A DNA stretch of 64,000 nt, taken from assembly GCA_963824935.1 (NCBI GenBank), contig CAWGRF010000023.1:1-64000 (forward strand), written 5' to 3'. Positions within the stretch are counted from its first letter, which is position 1. The number at the start of each line of letters is the position of its first letter. Under the pieces are notes generated by a model. It was not told the origin of the DNA and searched no databases. It saw nothing but the letters and a program-made list of their open reading frames with translations. This document shows positions 27,456 through 36,439 of this stretch, piece by piece. This DNA comes from JACCZX01 sp963824935. GTDB taxonomy: Bacteria; Pseudomonadota; Gammaproteobacteria; Burkholderiales; Burkholderiaceae_F. Position numbers and translations under genes: made by a program.

Positions 27456-28462
27456 ACCCTTAACCCCGGCACGATCGCGTCTCCCTTGACTATCGCCACT
27501 GCACCGAGCAGCCCGAGGTCGTGCGCCAGCACACGCCGGACTGCAACCTGGCGCAGCATCGCTTCAAAACGGCCCTTCGACCGAAACCCCGACAGAAACC
27601 GGTCGATCGAAAAACCCTCCGCCATGCCGTCCAGCACTCCGCCGGTCAAGTAGACGCCGCCGAGCGCACGCATCGCCAGGCATACATCGCCCGCAAATTC
27701 ACCGAGGCAATGACTGAAAAGGTGCAGCGTTTCAAGCGATGGCTGGTGGCCGTTCAGCGCGCGCTGCGCGACATCGGCTGCGGAGATCAACGCTGTCCCG
27801 TTGAGTTCGGCATCGAGCCACGCCAGGCCAGGCCCGCTCAAGAGCCGTTCCCACGACACGCGGCCGCGGCTCTCGCGCGCCCGGTCGACGATCGCGCCAA
27901 TCTTCGCATCGTCTGAGCCGACGCTCATGTGTCCGGCTTCGCTGGGCAAAACGCACCAACGATTGTCGACGCGCAGCGCGGCCGCCACGCCGAGTCCAGT
28001 GCCCGGCCCGAGCAGCACAATAGGACCGGACGACGCGATCCCAGGCTGCACGATCTGCAGTTGAGCATCGCTAAGTCCCGGAACAGCCGCGATAGCCGCC
28101 GCAAAATCGTTCACGACGTACAGTTGGCGCAGGCGAGATTGCTGTCGCAATTCGTGCGGGTCAACGCGCCACGCGCGGTTCGTCATCTTCAGCGTTGGGC
28201 TCGTTTCCGGTAGCGCGATCGCAAGCAGCATCCGCGACGCCGACGACGAGCTTCGGCGGCGATACTCGTCGAACAGCGCTGGCATTGATGGAAACAGCTC
28301 ATTGGCGAACCGCATGATTCGCTGCAGTCCTGAACTGGGGTGATAGACACCGATACGGGCATGCGTGCCACCGACATCTGCCACTAACCACGGATCGGCG
28401 CTCGGCTCGATGCGCAGTGCATCCGTCGGCTGATGCTCGTCACCGGTCGTGTCTAAGACCAC
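27446..28462 (-). CDS. glk: Glucokinase
   Basis: This ATP-dependent hexokinase of the bacterial Glk family makes glucose 6-phosphate. It is 338 aa from a GTG start at 28462. It has the phosphate-binding LVADVGGTHARIGVY (about 26-40), VVNDFAAAIAAVPGL with the catalytic Asp, LLGPGTGLGVAA, and LPSEAGHMSVG (glucose-contacting Glu/His). First gene of the trehalose operon; its stop overlaps the GH15 start. Glucose released from trehalose by GH15 would be re-phosphorylated here. Confidence 0.94.
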   Translation of the reverse strand: MVLDTTGDEHQPTDALRIEPSADPWLVADVGGTHARIGVYHPSSGLQRIMRFANELFPSMPALFDEYRRRSSSSASRMLLAIALPETSPTLKMTNRAWRVDPHELRQQSRLRQLYVVNDFAAAIAAVPGLSDAQLQIVQPGIASSGPIVLLGPGTGLGVAAALRVDNRWCVLPSEAGHMSVGSDDAKIGAIVDRARESRGRVSWERLLSGPGLAWLDAELNGTALISAADVAQRALNGHQPSLETLHLFSHCLGEFAGDVCLAMRALGGVYLTGGVLDGMAEGFSIDRFLSGFRSKGRFEAMLRQVAVRRVLAHDLGLLGAVAIVKGDAIVPGLRVCE

Positions 28463-28696
28463 GGAGTTGGTATGGCCCCTGCTGGTTCAAGAAAGGCGGC
28501 CGAACACTGCCACGCACCGTTATCGCGCGGCATGGCTCGGCTCGTGCGGCCGATACCGCCAAGCCATGCTACAAACAGAGCAAGATTCGGGCTCACCGGA
28601 GCCAGGCGACGGCCGGTCGCCTGCGACCGTTTTGCGGCGGCTGAACCCGCATCTACGGTAATTTTCCTTCGCCCGTTTGGACCCTAAGATGCCGCC

Positions 28697-29712
28697 ATGA
28701 ATTTGCTGATCATCGGCGGGGGTGTCTTTCTCGGGCAAGCGCTGCTGCAGTCAGCTCTTGAAGGCGGCCACGCGGTCACGGTCTTTAATCGCGGCCAGTC
28801 GCGCAACTGGTGGCCGCCGGGGGTCAAGTGGATCGTCGGCAACCGGCAGGAAGACCTGCACCTGCTGATGGGCCGCAAGTGGGATGCGGTGATCGATACG
28901 TGCGGTTATCGACCGCAGGACGTTGAAGCCAGTTGCGCCGCGCTGTACGACAGTTGCGAGCGCTACGTTTATATCTCGAGCGTCTCGGCCTACGCGTCTT
29001 TCGCCAACGTACCGATTCGCGAACAGGACCCGTTGGCGACAGCCGAGCATGTCGATCGCGAGACGATCAACGGCGCCAACTACGGCCCATTAAAAGCTGA
29101 GTGCGAGCGCACGGTCGCGCGCGCGTTCGGCGAGCGCGGTCTGCTGATTCGTCCCGGCTTGATCGTGGGCCCGCACGATCCGACCGGCCGCTTTTCCTAT
29201 TGGCCCTGGCGCATCTGTGGCGGCGGCCGGGTTCTGGCCCCAGGCTCGCCCGAAACACCGGTTCAATTCATTGATGTGCGCGATCTGGCGGCGCTGATCA
29301 TGCGTCTTGTCATGCTGCGCGGAAACGGCGCATTTAACGCGACGGGCCAAACGAAGGCGCGACCTTCGGCGAGTTGCTCGATACGTGTCGCTGGATCTCG
29401 GGCGAGGATGTCGAGATCGAATGGGTCGACCAGAAGTTTCTAGAGCGCGAGGGCGTGCAGCCGTGGACCGAGCTGCCGCTGTGGATTCCGACCCACGACC
29501 CGCAGACGCGCGGTTTTCATGCAGTCGAGACGACACGTGCGCGCCGCAACGGTTTGCGCACGCGGCCGATGGCAGTGACGATCAGCGACATTCTCGAAGC
29601 CGGTATTCCGGAGCACGAGGATAAGCGGCGTATCGGCAAGCTGACACGCGAACGCGAACGCGATCTGCTGGCCGTCTGGCGCCTGCAGAAAGCCGGCCTG
29701 GCACTGGCGTAG
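28697..29712 (+). CDS. NAD-dependent epimerase/dehydratase, SDR-e type (frameshifted)
   Basis: This is a Rossmann-fold SDR protein of about 338 aa after correction. It begins MNLLIIGGGVFLGQAL (NAD-binding G-x-x-x-x-G-x-x variant), with DTCGYRPQDVEAS, YVYISSVSAYASF, a catalytic YGPLKAECE (Tyr-x-x-x-Lys) and VQFIDVRDLA. The second frame carries LLDTCRWISGEDVEIEWV. Restoring one C in GGCC (29345-29348) gives GPNEGATFGELLDTCRW and joins them. The closest resemblance is to isoflavone-reductase/NAD-epimerase proteins of unknown substrate. Standalone, divergent from glk. Confidence 0.86.
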
Positions 29713-29805
29713 CTGCGGCGCACTAGTTACACCTTGAAACGATCGCGGGTCGTCTGCCGACCCTGAAGAGTCGTTGAACCTCTAGCATCATCTTGGAGGA
29801 CAACG

Positions 29806-30165
29806 ATGAAACGCAATTTCTGGTTCGGTAGTGCCCTCGGCGCCCTGGTTGTCGCCGCACTGGCGCCGTGGTCTGCGTCGCAGGCCGGCGGTGTCTCGGT
29901 CAGAGTCAATACACCGGAGTTCGGCATTCGCATCGGCGCGCCGCCGGTGTATCGCCCAGTGCCCGTCTACCACCCCGTTCCGGTCTACGGACCGCCACCG
30001 GTGGTCTACGTGCCGGCGCCGCGCTACGTTGCACCGCCGGTGGTGTATGGGTATCCGTATCACTACTGGCGTCATCATCATTGGCGTCATAACCACTGGC
30101 GTCATCACCAGTGGCGCCACCACCGGCACCACGGCGACGACGATCATCGACGCCACTGGCGGTAG
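29806..30165 (+). CDS. Exported PXPV-type protein with His-rich WRHH tail
   Basis: This is a small secreted protein of 119 aa. A signal peptide (about 1-26, ending SASQA) is followed by a short strand region and proline repeats (PVYRPVPVYHPVPVYGPPP, residues about 46-66). A tail of tandem WRHH/WRHNH/WRHHQ units ends with HRHHGDDDHRRHWR. The sequence resembles PXPV-repeat proteins. The high His content suggests metal (Cu, Ni or Zn) binding or sequestration in the periplasm, but no function is demonstrated. GGAGG lies 7 bases before the ATG. Confidence 0.8.
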   Translation: MKRNFWFGSALGALVVAALAPWSASQAGGVSVRVNTPEFGIRIGAPPVYRPVPVYHPVPVYGPPPVVYVPAPRYVAPPVVYGYPYHYWRHHHWRHNHWRHHQWRHHRHHGDDDHRRHWR

Positions 30166-30244
30166 TAGCGTCCTGGCGCACTCTGGGTAGCGTCCGGGCC
30201 CGCTCTGTGCTTGAATCCCCGTGCAGACAAGCACGGGGACAAGC

Positions 30245-31097
30245 ATGCGCACAGACGGACCTTTAAGTGACAACGTAGAAGATCGGCGGGGCCAGTCATT
30301 TGGCCGCCGCGGTCTGGTAGGCGGGGGTATCGGAACACTGGTGCTGATCGTGCTCGGACTGCTGTTCGGAATCGACCCACGCATACTGCTTGGGCGTCGC
30401 GGACACCGTGCAAAGTGTGCAAGAGGTCGCGAACGCCACAGCCGCCGGGAAAGGCGCCGACAGACGAAGAAGGTCGGTTCGTCCGTTTTGTGCTGGCAGA
30501 CACCGAGCAGACATGGAATGCGTTGTTCAAGCAGTTGGGGCGCGATTACGCAGAGCCTAAGGTCGTGATCTTTTCACCAGGGCACGCGTACCGCGTGTGG
30601 CATCGGTCAGTCGGCGATGGGGCCGTTTTACTGCCCGCTCGATCAGAGTGTCTACATCGATCTCGCCTTTTACCAAGCGCTGCAACAACGGTTCCAGGCG
30701 CCCGGTGACACTGCGCAGGCCTACGTGATCGCGCACGAAGTCGGACATCACGTACAGAACCAACTGGGCATCATGGAGAAGGTGCAGGGCCTTCGGCAGC
30801 GTGTAAGCGAGGCGCAGGCCAATGCAACTGTCGGTGCGGCTTGAACTGCAGGCCGATTGCTTCGCCGGCGTGTGGGCGCACCATGCCAACAACCGCAAAT
30901 TACTCGAGGCTGGAGACGTCGAAGAAGCGATGCGTGCGGCGGCGGCCGTCGGCGACGACAACATTCAGCGGCGCACGCAGGGCCAGATCGTTCCGGAGAG
31001 CTTTACGCATGGCAGCTCGGAACAGCGCGTGCGCTGGTTCATGACCGGCATGAAGAGCGGACAGATCACCGCCTGCAACACGTTCGAAGGGGCGTGA
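30245..31097 (+). CDS. ypfJ: YpfJ-type neutral zinc metallopeptidase (four +1 frame breaks)
   Basis: This is a membrane-anchored putative zinc metalloprotease. Its pieces run in order. MRTDGPLSDNVEDRRGQSF and one membrane helix (GIGTLVLIVLGLLFGIDP) come first. A second-frame stretch with ADTVQSVQEVANATAAG follows, then APTDEEGRFVRFVLADTE. Next are MGPFYCPLDQSVYIDLAFY and the zinc motif AHEVGHHVQNQLG, and finally RLELQADCFAGVWAH with the third ligand region. Removing one base each near 30391, 30450, 30588 and 30823 joins everything and gives about 282 aa, the family length. Its substrate is unknown. Confidence 0.88.
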
Positions 31098-31214
31098 ACG
31101 CGCGCGATCTCGCGGCCGGCGCAGCGCTGACGATCGGCATCGCCGGCGCGTGTATCGACGGCGAGATCATGTGGCTGGAAGAACTGCGCATCACGCGCCT
31201 CTAAGATTGCGGGG

Positions 31215-32357
31215 ATGAACGCTCCCGAATCGCTTTCGCGCCGCTCCAATCTCGATCCAACGCTGCTTGCGCGCACGGCGCCGTTACCGATCGCGTCCTA
31301 TTTCGATAGCGGCTGGTTCGAACGCGAGCTGCAACAGATATTCGCGCCAGGGCCGAACTATGTCGGTAGTGAGCCGATGGTGCCTGAGATCGGTGACTAC
31401 ATGACGCTGCCGGCAACCGAACATGGCAAGGTACTGGTACACGGTCCGAGCGGGATCAATCTGCTGTCGAACACGTGCCGTCACCGGCAAGGCCTAGTGC
31501 TCGACGGCAAGGGTAACAACGCGAATATCGTGTGCCCCCTGCACCGCTGGACGTACGATCTGAACGGCAAGCTGCTTGGCGCGCCGGACTTTGATGTCAC
31601 GCCGGACTGTTCACTGCCAAGGACGCCACTGACGCGCTGGAACGGGCTGCTGTTTGCCGGTCCGCGCGACCCGAATCTAGACCTGCAAGACTTTCCGCTT
31701 GCACCCGACTACAACTTCAGTGACTACGTGTTCGAGAAGGCTGTGATTGAAGAGTGCCCATTTAACTGGAAAGCGTTTCTCGAAATCTATCTCGAGCTGT
31801 ATCACGTCGAAGCGATGCACCCGGGGCTGCAGAAGTGGGTCGATCCCGACAACTACGAATGGGGCTTCGGCGACCGCTGGAGTTACCAGATCCTCGGTAT
31901 CAAGGACGGGTTGAAAGCCCAGACTTCACCGAACTATCAGCGTTATCGCGACACGATCCTCGAATACTCCGGCGGCAAATTGCCGAAGTACGGCACCGTC
32001 TGGTCGATCCTGTATCCGAACGTGATGCTCGAATGGTATCCATGCGCGCTGGTCGTGAGCACGCTGATCCCGCGCTCGCCTGAGCTGACGACCAACGTCG
32101 TCGAGTTCTACTACCCGGAGGAAGTGCAGGCGTTCGAACGGCAGATCGTTGATGCGCATCAGGCGGCGTATGCGGAATCTGCCGCCGAAGACGCGCAAAT
32201 CTGCACGCGCCTGCAGCGCGGCCGGCGCGCGCTATGGCTGGCCGGAGGAGACGACCGCGGCCCATATCACTCGCCACATGAAGACGGCATGATTCACCTG
32301 CACGACTTCATTAGACGCGCTTCTACGCCCCGCGAACCAACTGCACGAGCCGACTAA
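31215..32357 (+). CDS. Rieske [2Fe-2S] aromatic ring-hydroxylating oxygenase, alpha-type subunit
   Basis: This 380-aa oxygenase component has a Rieske cluster site CRHRQG...CPLHRW (C-x-H-x16-C-x2-H type) at about residues 89-113. The mononuclear iron site is ELYHVEAMHPGLQ near 195-210, with a later Asp expected near 300. No beta subunit, ferredoxin or reductase is adjacent, so electron donors are encoded elsewhere. The fold fits small homotrimeric oxygenases of the RHO or choline-monooxygenase-like type. The substrate cannot be deduced. Its end overlaps the opposite TerB gene by 35 bases. Confidence 0.9.
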   Translation: MNAPESLSRRSNLDPTLLARTAPLPIASYFDSGWFERELQQIFAPGPNYVGSEPMVPEIGDYMTLPATEHGKVLVHGPSGINLLSNTCRHRQGLVLDGKGNNANIVCPLHRWTYDLNGKLLGAPDFDVTPDCSLPRTPLTRWNGLLFAGPRDPNLDLQDFPLAPDYNFSDYVFEKAVIEECPFNWKAFLEIYLELYHVEAMHPGLQKWVDPDNYEWGFGDRWSYQILGIKDGLKAQTSPNYQRYRDTILEYSGGKLPKYGTVWSILYPNVMLEWYPCALVVSTLIPRSPELTTNVVEFYYPEEVQAFERQIVDAHQAAYAESAAEDAQICTRLQRGRRALWLAGGDDRGPYHSPHEDGMIHLHDFIRRASTPREPTARAD

Positions 32358-33264
32358 CGTCGATCGTGCGCGCCTGTTGTTCTATTTGCGGAACGTAGCG
32401 TGCTTGCAGCGCGCGGCCTTGCTGCAGCAGATCGCCGAATGCCTGCTTCAACAAATCGCCGCTCATCGTGCGGCCACCGGCGTAATAGCGCTTCGCGACC
32501 TGGCCGATCGCGTAGGTCGTTGCAAAAGAGAACGCTGCGCCGGTCGCACCGCGTGCTACCGAACCGATGACGTCGCCCGCGACCTTGCCCAACAGACCGC
32601 CGATCAGCTTGCGCCCGATCTGTTCGAGGTACTGACCCGTCACGCCGACGCCGAGCGTCGCAAGCAAGTCCTTGATGTGTGCGCGATCCAGCTCGTAGCC
32701 GTGCGCCTTGCCGATCCGGTACACGAGCTTCATTTGCAGCGGAATGATGGCCATCGACGCCAGCGACTGTGGCAGCAGCTCGAGCGCGCCGTTGATGATC
32801 GACGCTTTCACGATCATCGAGTCCATCCCGGCATCGTCGATCGACGCAGTCGCTGCGACGACCGGACCGTTGGAGCTCGGCAAGTCGGACAAAGGCGAGG
32901 TCGCAAGTGCATCCGCGGTGGCCGCGGCGCCGGCGATCGTCGGCTGCGCCAGGCCGAGCGCGCCACCCAGGGCGGCCAGAAATCTCGTTTCGGACTCGTT
33001 GCGCAGGCCATCGGCATCGCACACACCGACCGCTATTTCATACGCCAGCGTGCGCGCCTCGCTTGACTGCAGCTGCGACGCAGCGGCGGCGATATCGACG
33101 CGCTTCAGCAGTACGCGCTGATAAAGGTCGGGCGCGTTCAGCTCGGTGGCCAGCGCTTCGGCGGCACGTCGCACTTCGCTACGCTCGGTGTCGTGTTGCG
33201 TGCCGTCGGAAAACGCGGCCAGCAGCGCGATCGTCAACATCGCTTCCTTTTCGGCCTGCTGCAT
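32323..33264 (-). CDS. TerB-like / DUF697 two-domain membrane-associated protein
   Basis: This protein has 313 aa from the Met at 33264, which follows GAGGG. An N-terminal all-helical TerB-like domain (about 5-115) shows the AAFSDGTQHDTERSEVRRAAEAL pattern. The C-terminal half (about 165-285) matches DUF697/YcjF: MAIIPLQMKLVYRIGKAHG, DLLATLGVGVTGQYLEQIG, then hydrophobic LLGKVAGDVIGSVARGATGAAFSFATTYAIGQVA, which likely inserts in the membrane. TerB domains occur in tellurite and phage-defence islands, and DUF697 domains in dynamin-like or GTPase partners. No GTPase is adjacent. Function unknown. Confidence 0.82.
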   Translation of the reverse strand: MQQAEKEAMLTIALLAAFSDGTQHDTERSEVRRAAEALATELNAPDLYQRVLLKRVDIAAAASQLQSSEARTLAYEIAVGVCDADGLRNESETRFLAALGGALGLAQPTIAGAAATADALATSPLSDLPSSNGPVVAATASIDDAGMDSMIVKASIINGALELLPQSLASMAIIPLQMKLVYRIGKAHGYELDRAHIKDLLATLGVGVTGQYLEQIGRKLIGGLLGKVAGDVIGSVARGATGAAFSFATTYAIGQVAKRYYAGGRTMSGDLLKQAFGDLLQQGRALQARYVPQIEQQARTIDVSRLVQLVRGA

Positions 33265-33340
33265 CGCACCCTCCCGAGTTCGTAGTGATCTTAGTCGGGC
33301 TGACTTAGACTGCCGAAGCCGGAAAGCACGGGGGTGGCCG

Positions 33341-34234
33341 ATGAAGATTCTGGTGGCGGTGGACGGCAGCAAATTCAGCCGCGCAGCGGTCGAATTCGTC
33401 GCCTCGCGATCGACATTGGCCAGTGTCGATCCTGAAGTGCTTCTGCTTAACGTGCAATTGCCGATTCCAGGGCGCGTTAAGGGCGCCCTGAGCAAGAGCG
33501 CGCTAAGCGATTACCACCGCGACGAAGCGGAGAAAGCGCTGGCGCCCGCACGGTCGCGCCTTCTGAAGGCGGGCCTCAGGGTGACCGATCGCTTGGTCGT
33601 GGGCAAGCCGAGTAAGGAGATCAGCGCGGTGGCCGCCGACAGCAAGGCCGACCTGATCGTGATCGGCTCGCATGGCCTCTCGGCATTGCGTGGCCTGCTG
33701 TTTGGTTCAGTCACGAGCGCGGTGATGGCGCAGACGAGCGCACCGGTGCTGATTGTGCGGGCCAGGGAAGCGCCGCCTGCGGATTCGCTAAAGGTGGGCA
33801 TCGCAGTCGACGGAAGCAAGTACGGGCGTGCAGCCGTGAAGTATGTACTGCGCCACGGTGAGTTGTTTGGCGCCGATCCGAAGCTGACGTTGCTGCATGT
33901 GGTCCAGGACTTCTCCGACGTCGTCATGCCGGATATGGCCGGTATCGCGCTGCCTGCGTTTTCGGTCGAAGAAATGAGCGCGGTGCAGGACAAGCAGTTC
34001 GAAGCGGCGGTCGGCCCGGCACGCAAACTACTGAAGAAAGCGAGGGTTGCCGCCGACGAAGTCCGCCTGCACGGCAACGCTGGCAGTGAGCTTGCCGCCT
34101 ACGCGACCAAGAAGAAACTCGATCTGCTGGTCATGGGCTCGCACGGACACGGCGCATTCAAGGCCGTGATCGTCGGATCGGTCACGAGGCGCGTTGCTGC
34201 GGCAAGCGATGTCGTCCTGCTGCTGGTCAGATAG
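33341..34234 (+). CDS. Tandem-domain universal stress protein
   Basis: This has two fused Usp folds, 297 aa. Domain 1 (1-140) begins MKILVAVDGSKFSRAAVEFV and ends with VIGSHGLSALRGLLFGSVTSAV...PVLIVR. Domain 2 (about 150-297) begins VGIAVDGSKYGRAAVKYV and ends with VMGSHGHGAFKAVIVGSVTRRV...VLLLVR. Both keep the G-2x-G-9x-G-S/T nucleotide loop. The start at 33341 follows a GGGGTGG stretch; an upstream in-frame extension overlaps the opposite gene and lacks homology. It is convergent with ahpD. Confidence 0.92.
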   Translation: MKILVAVDGSKFSRAAVEFVASRSTLASVDPEVLLLNVQLPIPGRVKGALSKSALSDYHRDEAEKALAPARSRLLKAGLRVTDRLVVGKPSKEISAVAADSKADLIVIGSHGLSALRGLLFGSVTSAVMAQTSAPVLIVRAREAPPADSLKVGIAVDGSKYGRAAVKYVLRHGELFGADPKLTLLHVVQDFSDVVMPDMAGIALPAFSVEEMSAVQDKQFEAAVGPARKLLKKARVAADEVRLHGNAGSELAAYATKKKLDLLVMGSHGHGAFKAVIVGSVTRRVAAASDVVLLLVR

Positions 34235-34241
34235 GCCCTGA

Positions 34242-34775
34242 TCACGCGGTTGCAGTTTCCTCCACAGTGATCGCGTTTGCCGCCGCCGTAATGACGGCTG
34301 CTATGCGGCCGACATCGCGCAGCTGCTCCGTGGTCATGCCACTCTGCTTCAGCAGCGCGTAATGCGACTGCACGCAAAAGTGGCACTTGCCGACGATCGA
34401 AGCGGCCAGCGCGTACAACTCGAACAGCCGCTTGTCGACGCCGGCGTGTGTTGCATACGCCTGCATTCGCAACTGAGCCGGCAACGCCTTGAGTTCCGCG
34501 TCGCCGGTCATCTCGACGTACGGATACCAGACATTGTTCATGCCCATCAGCGCGGCCGCGGTGAGCGCGGCAGTTTTCTCGACCTCCGGCACCGCGTCAG
34601 CGCTGCGAATGATCGCCACCAGCCGCGCAGCCTTCGCCGCATAGGCCGCTGCAAGCGCGACTCCGCTGGCTTCGTTCGTGGGGAGCGAGGAACGGGCGAG
34701 CGCACCGTCCAGATTGATGCGCACATCCTTCGCGTAGTCGGGGATCAGCGCCTTGATCTCGTTGATGTAGTCCAT
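34242..34775 (-). CDS. ahpD: Alkyl hydroperoxidase AhpD
   Basis: This all-helical thiol reductase/peroxidase has 177 aa. Its redox motif KCHFC has Cys131 and Cys134, and His138 (CVQSH) completes the proton relay. It reduces AhpC in actinobacterial and some proteobacterial systems. It lies 9 bases after ahpC on the same strand, so the two form an operon. Confidence 0.95.
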   Translation of the reverse strand: MDYINEIKALIPDYAKDVRINLDGALARSSLPTNEASGVALAAAYAAKAARLVAIIRSADAVPEVEKTAALTAAALMGMNNVWYPYVEMTGDAELKALPAQLRMQAYATHAGVDKRLFELYALAASIVGKCHFCVQSHYALLKQSGMTTEQLRDVGRIAAVITAAANAITVEETATA

Positions 34776-34784
34776 CGCAGATTC

Positions 34785-35360
34785 TCAGTGGGTTACGCTG
34801 ACCGCGGCCGGGTTTAGCGTTGCACTGCCGACAGCTCGATTGCACGGGCACAGCTCGTCGGTCTGCAGACCATCGAGTACGCGCAGGATTTCTTCCGGGC
34901 TGCGGCCGACGTTCAGATTGTTGACCGAGACGTGCTGGATCACATTGTCCGGATCGACGATAAACGTGGCGCGTAGTGCGGCGCCTTCCTTGGCGTCGCG
35001 TACGCCGAGCATGTCGACCAGCGAACCGGTCGTATCGGCGAACATCCAGTGATTGAGGCGATTGAGGTCCTTATGATCACGCCGCCACGCCAGTTTGACG
35101 AACTCGTTATCGGTCGAGCCGCCGAGCAGCACGGCATCACGATCTTCAAAGTCACCCGCCAGCTTGGCAAAGCCGACGATCTCGGTCGGGCAGACAAACG
35201 TGAAATCTTTCGGGTAAAAGTAAATGACCTTCCACTTGCCACTAAACGAACGCTCGTTGACTTCTTCAAATGCGCTGACGCCGTTCTCTTCGTGATGGTT
35301 AAAACCCGGCTTGACGCCGACGACGCGGAAGGAATCGAGTTGCTGACCAACGGTTTTCAT
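34785..35360 (-). CDS. ahpC: Peroxiredoxin AhpC (2-Cys, CPC-tail type)
   Basis: This thiol peroxidase has 191 aa. The peroxidatic Cys57 lies in FTFVCPTE. Resolving cysteines are Cys171 and Cys173 in LCPCN, the double-Cys tail found in the AhpD-dependent type known from Mycobacterium and not in the AhpF-dependent E. coli type. The downstream ahpD supports this pairing. Its promoter region is the 150-base gap shared with the divergent transporter gene. Confidence 0.95.
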   Translation of the reverse strand: MKTVGQQLDSFRVVGVKPGFNHHEENGVSAFEEVNERSFSGKWKVIYFYPKDFTFVCPTEIVGFAKLAGDFEDRDAVLLGGSTDNEFVKLAWRRDHKDLNRLNHWMFADTTGSLVDMLGVRDAKEGAALRATFIVDPDNVIQHVSVNNLNVGRSPEEILRVLDGLQTDELCPCNRAVGSATLNPAAVSVTH

Positions 35361-35510
35361 GAGTGCTCCAGTTCAAAGTCCTGAATGGTGTAGGTGAGGC
35401 GTAGTTTCCAGCTATCAAGCCATCTAATCCAATTGCTATTTCCAATGTAGGCAATAGGCGGTCAGCCCGACCGTGCGGCCCGCGAGCCCGCGTCTGCAAC
35501 AATCCCGGCT

Positions 35511-36437
35511 GTGACTGCTTCGTTGCATCGCCCCTCGAGTTCCTGGCTTGCCTGGTATTTCGTTGTCATCTGGGGCTCCGGTTACTTAGCCAGCAAGGTT
35601 GGACTGCAATACACACCGCCGTTTACGTTCTTGACATTGCGGTTTGCTTTCGGCCTGCTGCTCGTCGTCCCGATCGCGTATGCGGTCCGGCCACAATGGC
35701 CCGATTCACTATCGCAATGGCTGCATGTCGCCGCCGCCGGTCTGTTGATGCACGCGGTCAATCTCGGCGGCAGCCACTATGCGCAGTACCTCGGAATGTC
35801 AGCCGGCATCACCGCGCTGATACTGGCACTGCAGCCGCTGGTCACCGCAATCGCGGCGGCGCCGCTGCTGGGCGAGCGACTGAATTCCTGGCAGTGGATC
35901 GGAGTCGTGCTGGGACTCGCCGGTGTCGCGCTCGTGGTGTGGCACAAGATCGATCTCGATGCGATGAGCGCCGGATCACTGGCCGGCGTGTTGATTGCGC
36001 TGGCCGCGATTACCGCGGGCACGCTGTATCAGCGCATCTTTTGCCCGGCGGTCGATCTGCGCGCTGCCTCGGTCGTGCAGTTCGCCGCGACGGTCTTGCT
36101 GTTGGCACCGCTGGCGATCGCCGTCGAGCGCTTCGAGGTCCACTGGTCATGGCAGCTGCTGGCTGCGATCGGCTTCCTGGTGATCTTTGCTTCGATCTTC
36201 GCGATCAATGCGCTGCATACGCTGATGCGTCGGGGTGAAGCGACGCGCGTCACCAGTCTGCTTTACCTGACGCCGATCATCGCAGTGGCGCTCGAATGGT
36301 TGATGTTCGGCATCTATCCAACGTGGTTGACCGCGCTGGGCATCGCCGTGACCTGCGCCGGAGTCGCGTTGGTGGCGTTGAAGCTGCGCGCCAAGAGTGA
36401 ATTGCAGGAAGCCGAAGTGCCTAGAAGCGCGACTTGA
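35511..36437 (+). CDS. EamA-family (DMT superfamily) transporter
   Basis: This inner-membrane transporter has 308 aa and ten hydrophobic segments in two EamA repeats (about 10-145 and 155-295). It begins SWLAWYFVVIWGSGYLASKVGL and includes ALILALQPLVTAIAA and SLLYLTPIIAVALEWLMFG. The start is GTG at 35511. First gene of a tightly overlapping run with the MFS, chaC and pdxH genes. Family members export amino acids or metabolites; the substrate is unknown. Confidence 0.88.
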   Translation: MTASLHRPSSSWLAWYFVVIWGSGYLASKVGLQYTPPFTFLTLRFAFGLLLVVPIAYAVRPQWPDSLSQWLHVAAAGLLMHAVNLGGSHYAQYLGMSAGITALILALQPLVTAIAAAPLLGERLNSWQWIGVVLGLAGVALVVWHKIDLDAMSAGSLAGVLIALAAITAGTLYQRIFCPAVDLRAASVVQFAATVLLLAPLAIAVERFEVHWSWQLLAAIGFLVIFASIFAINALHTLMRRGEATRVTSLLYLTPIIAVALEWLMFGIYPTWLTALGIAVTCAGVALVALKLRAKSELQEAEVPRSAT

Positions 36438-36439
36438 AG

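Noticed and set aside
25845..27653. A 602-residue plus-strand open frame opposite the GH15 gene
   Set aside because: It lies wholly antisense to GH15 and the end of glk, has no recognisable domain and no ribosome-binding site.
35361..35510. Possible OxyR operator (several ATAG/CTAT half-sites) upstream of ahpC
   Set aside because: Half-sites are present, but their spacing does not fit the four-site pattern well enough to call.
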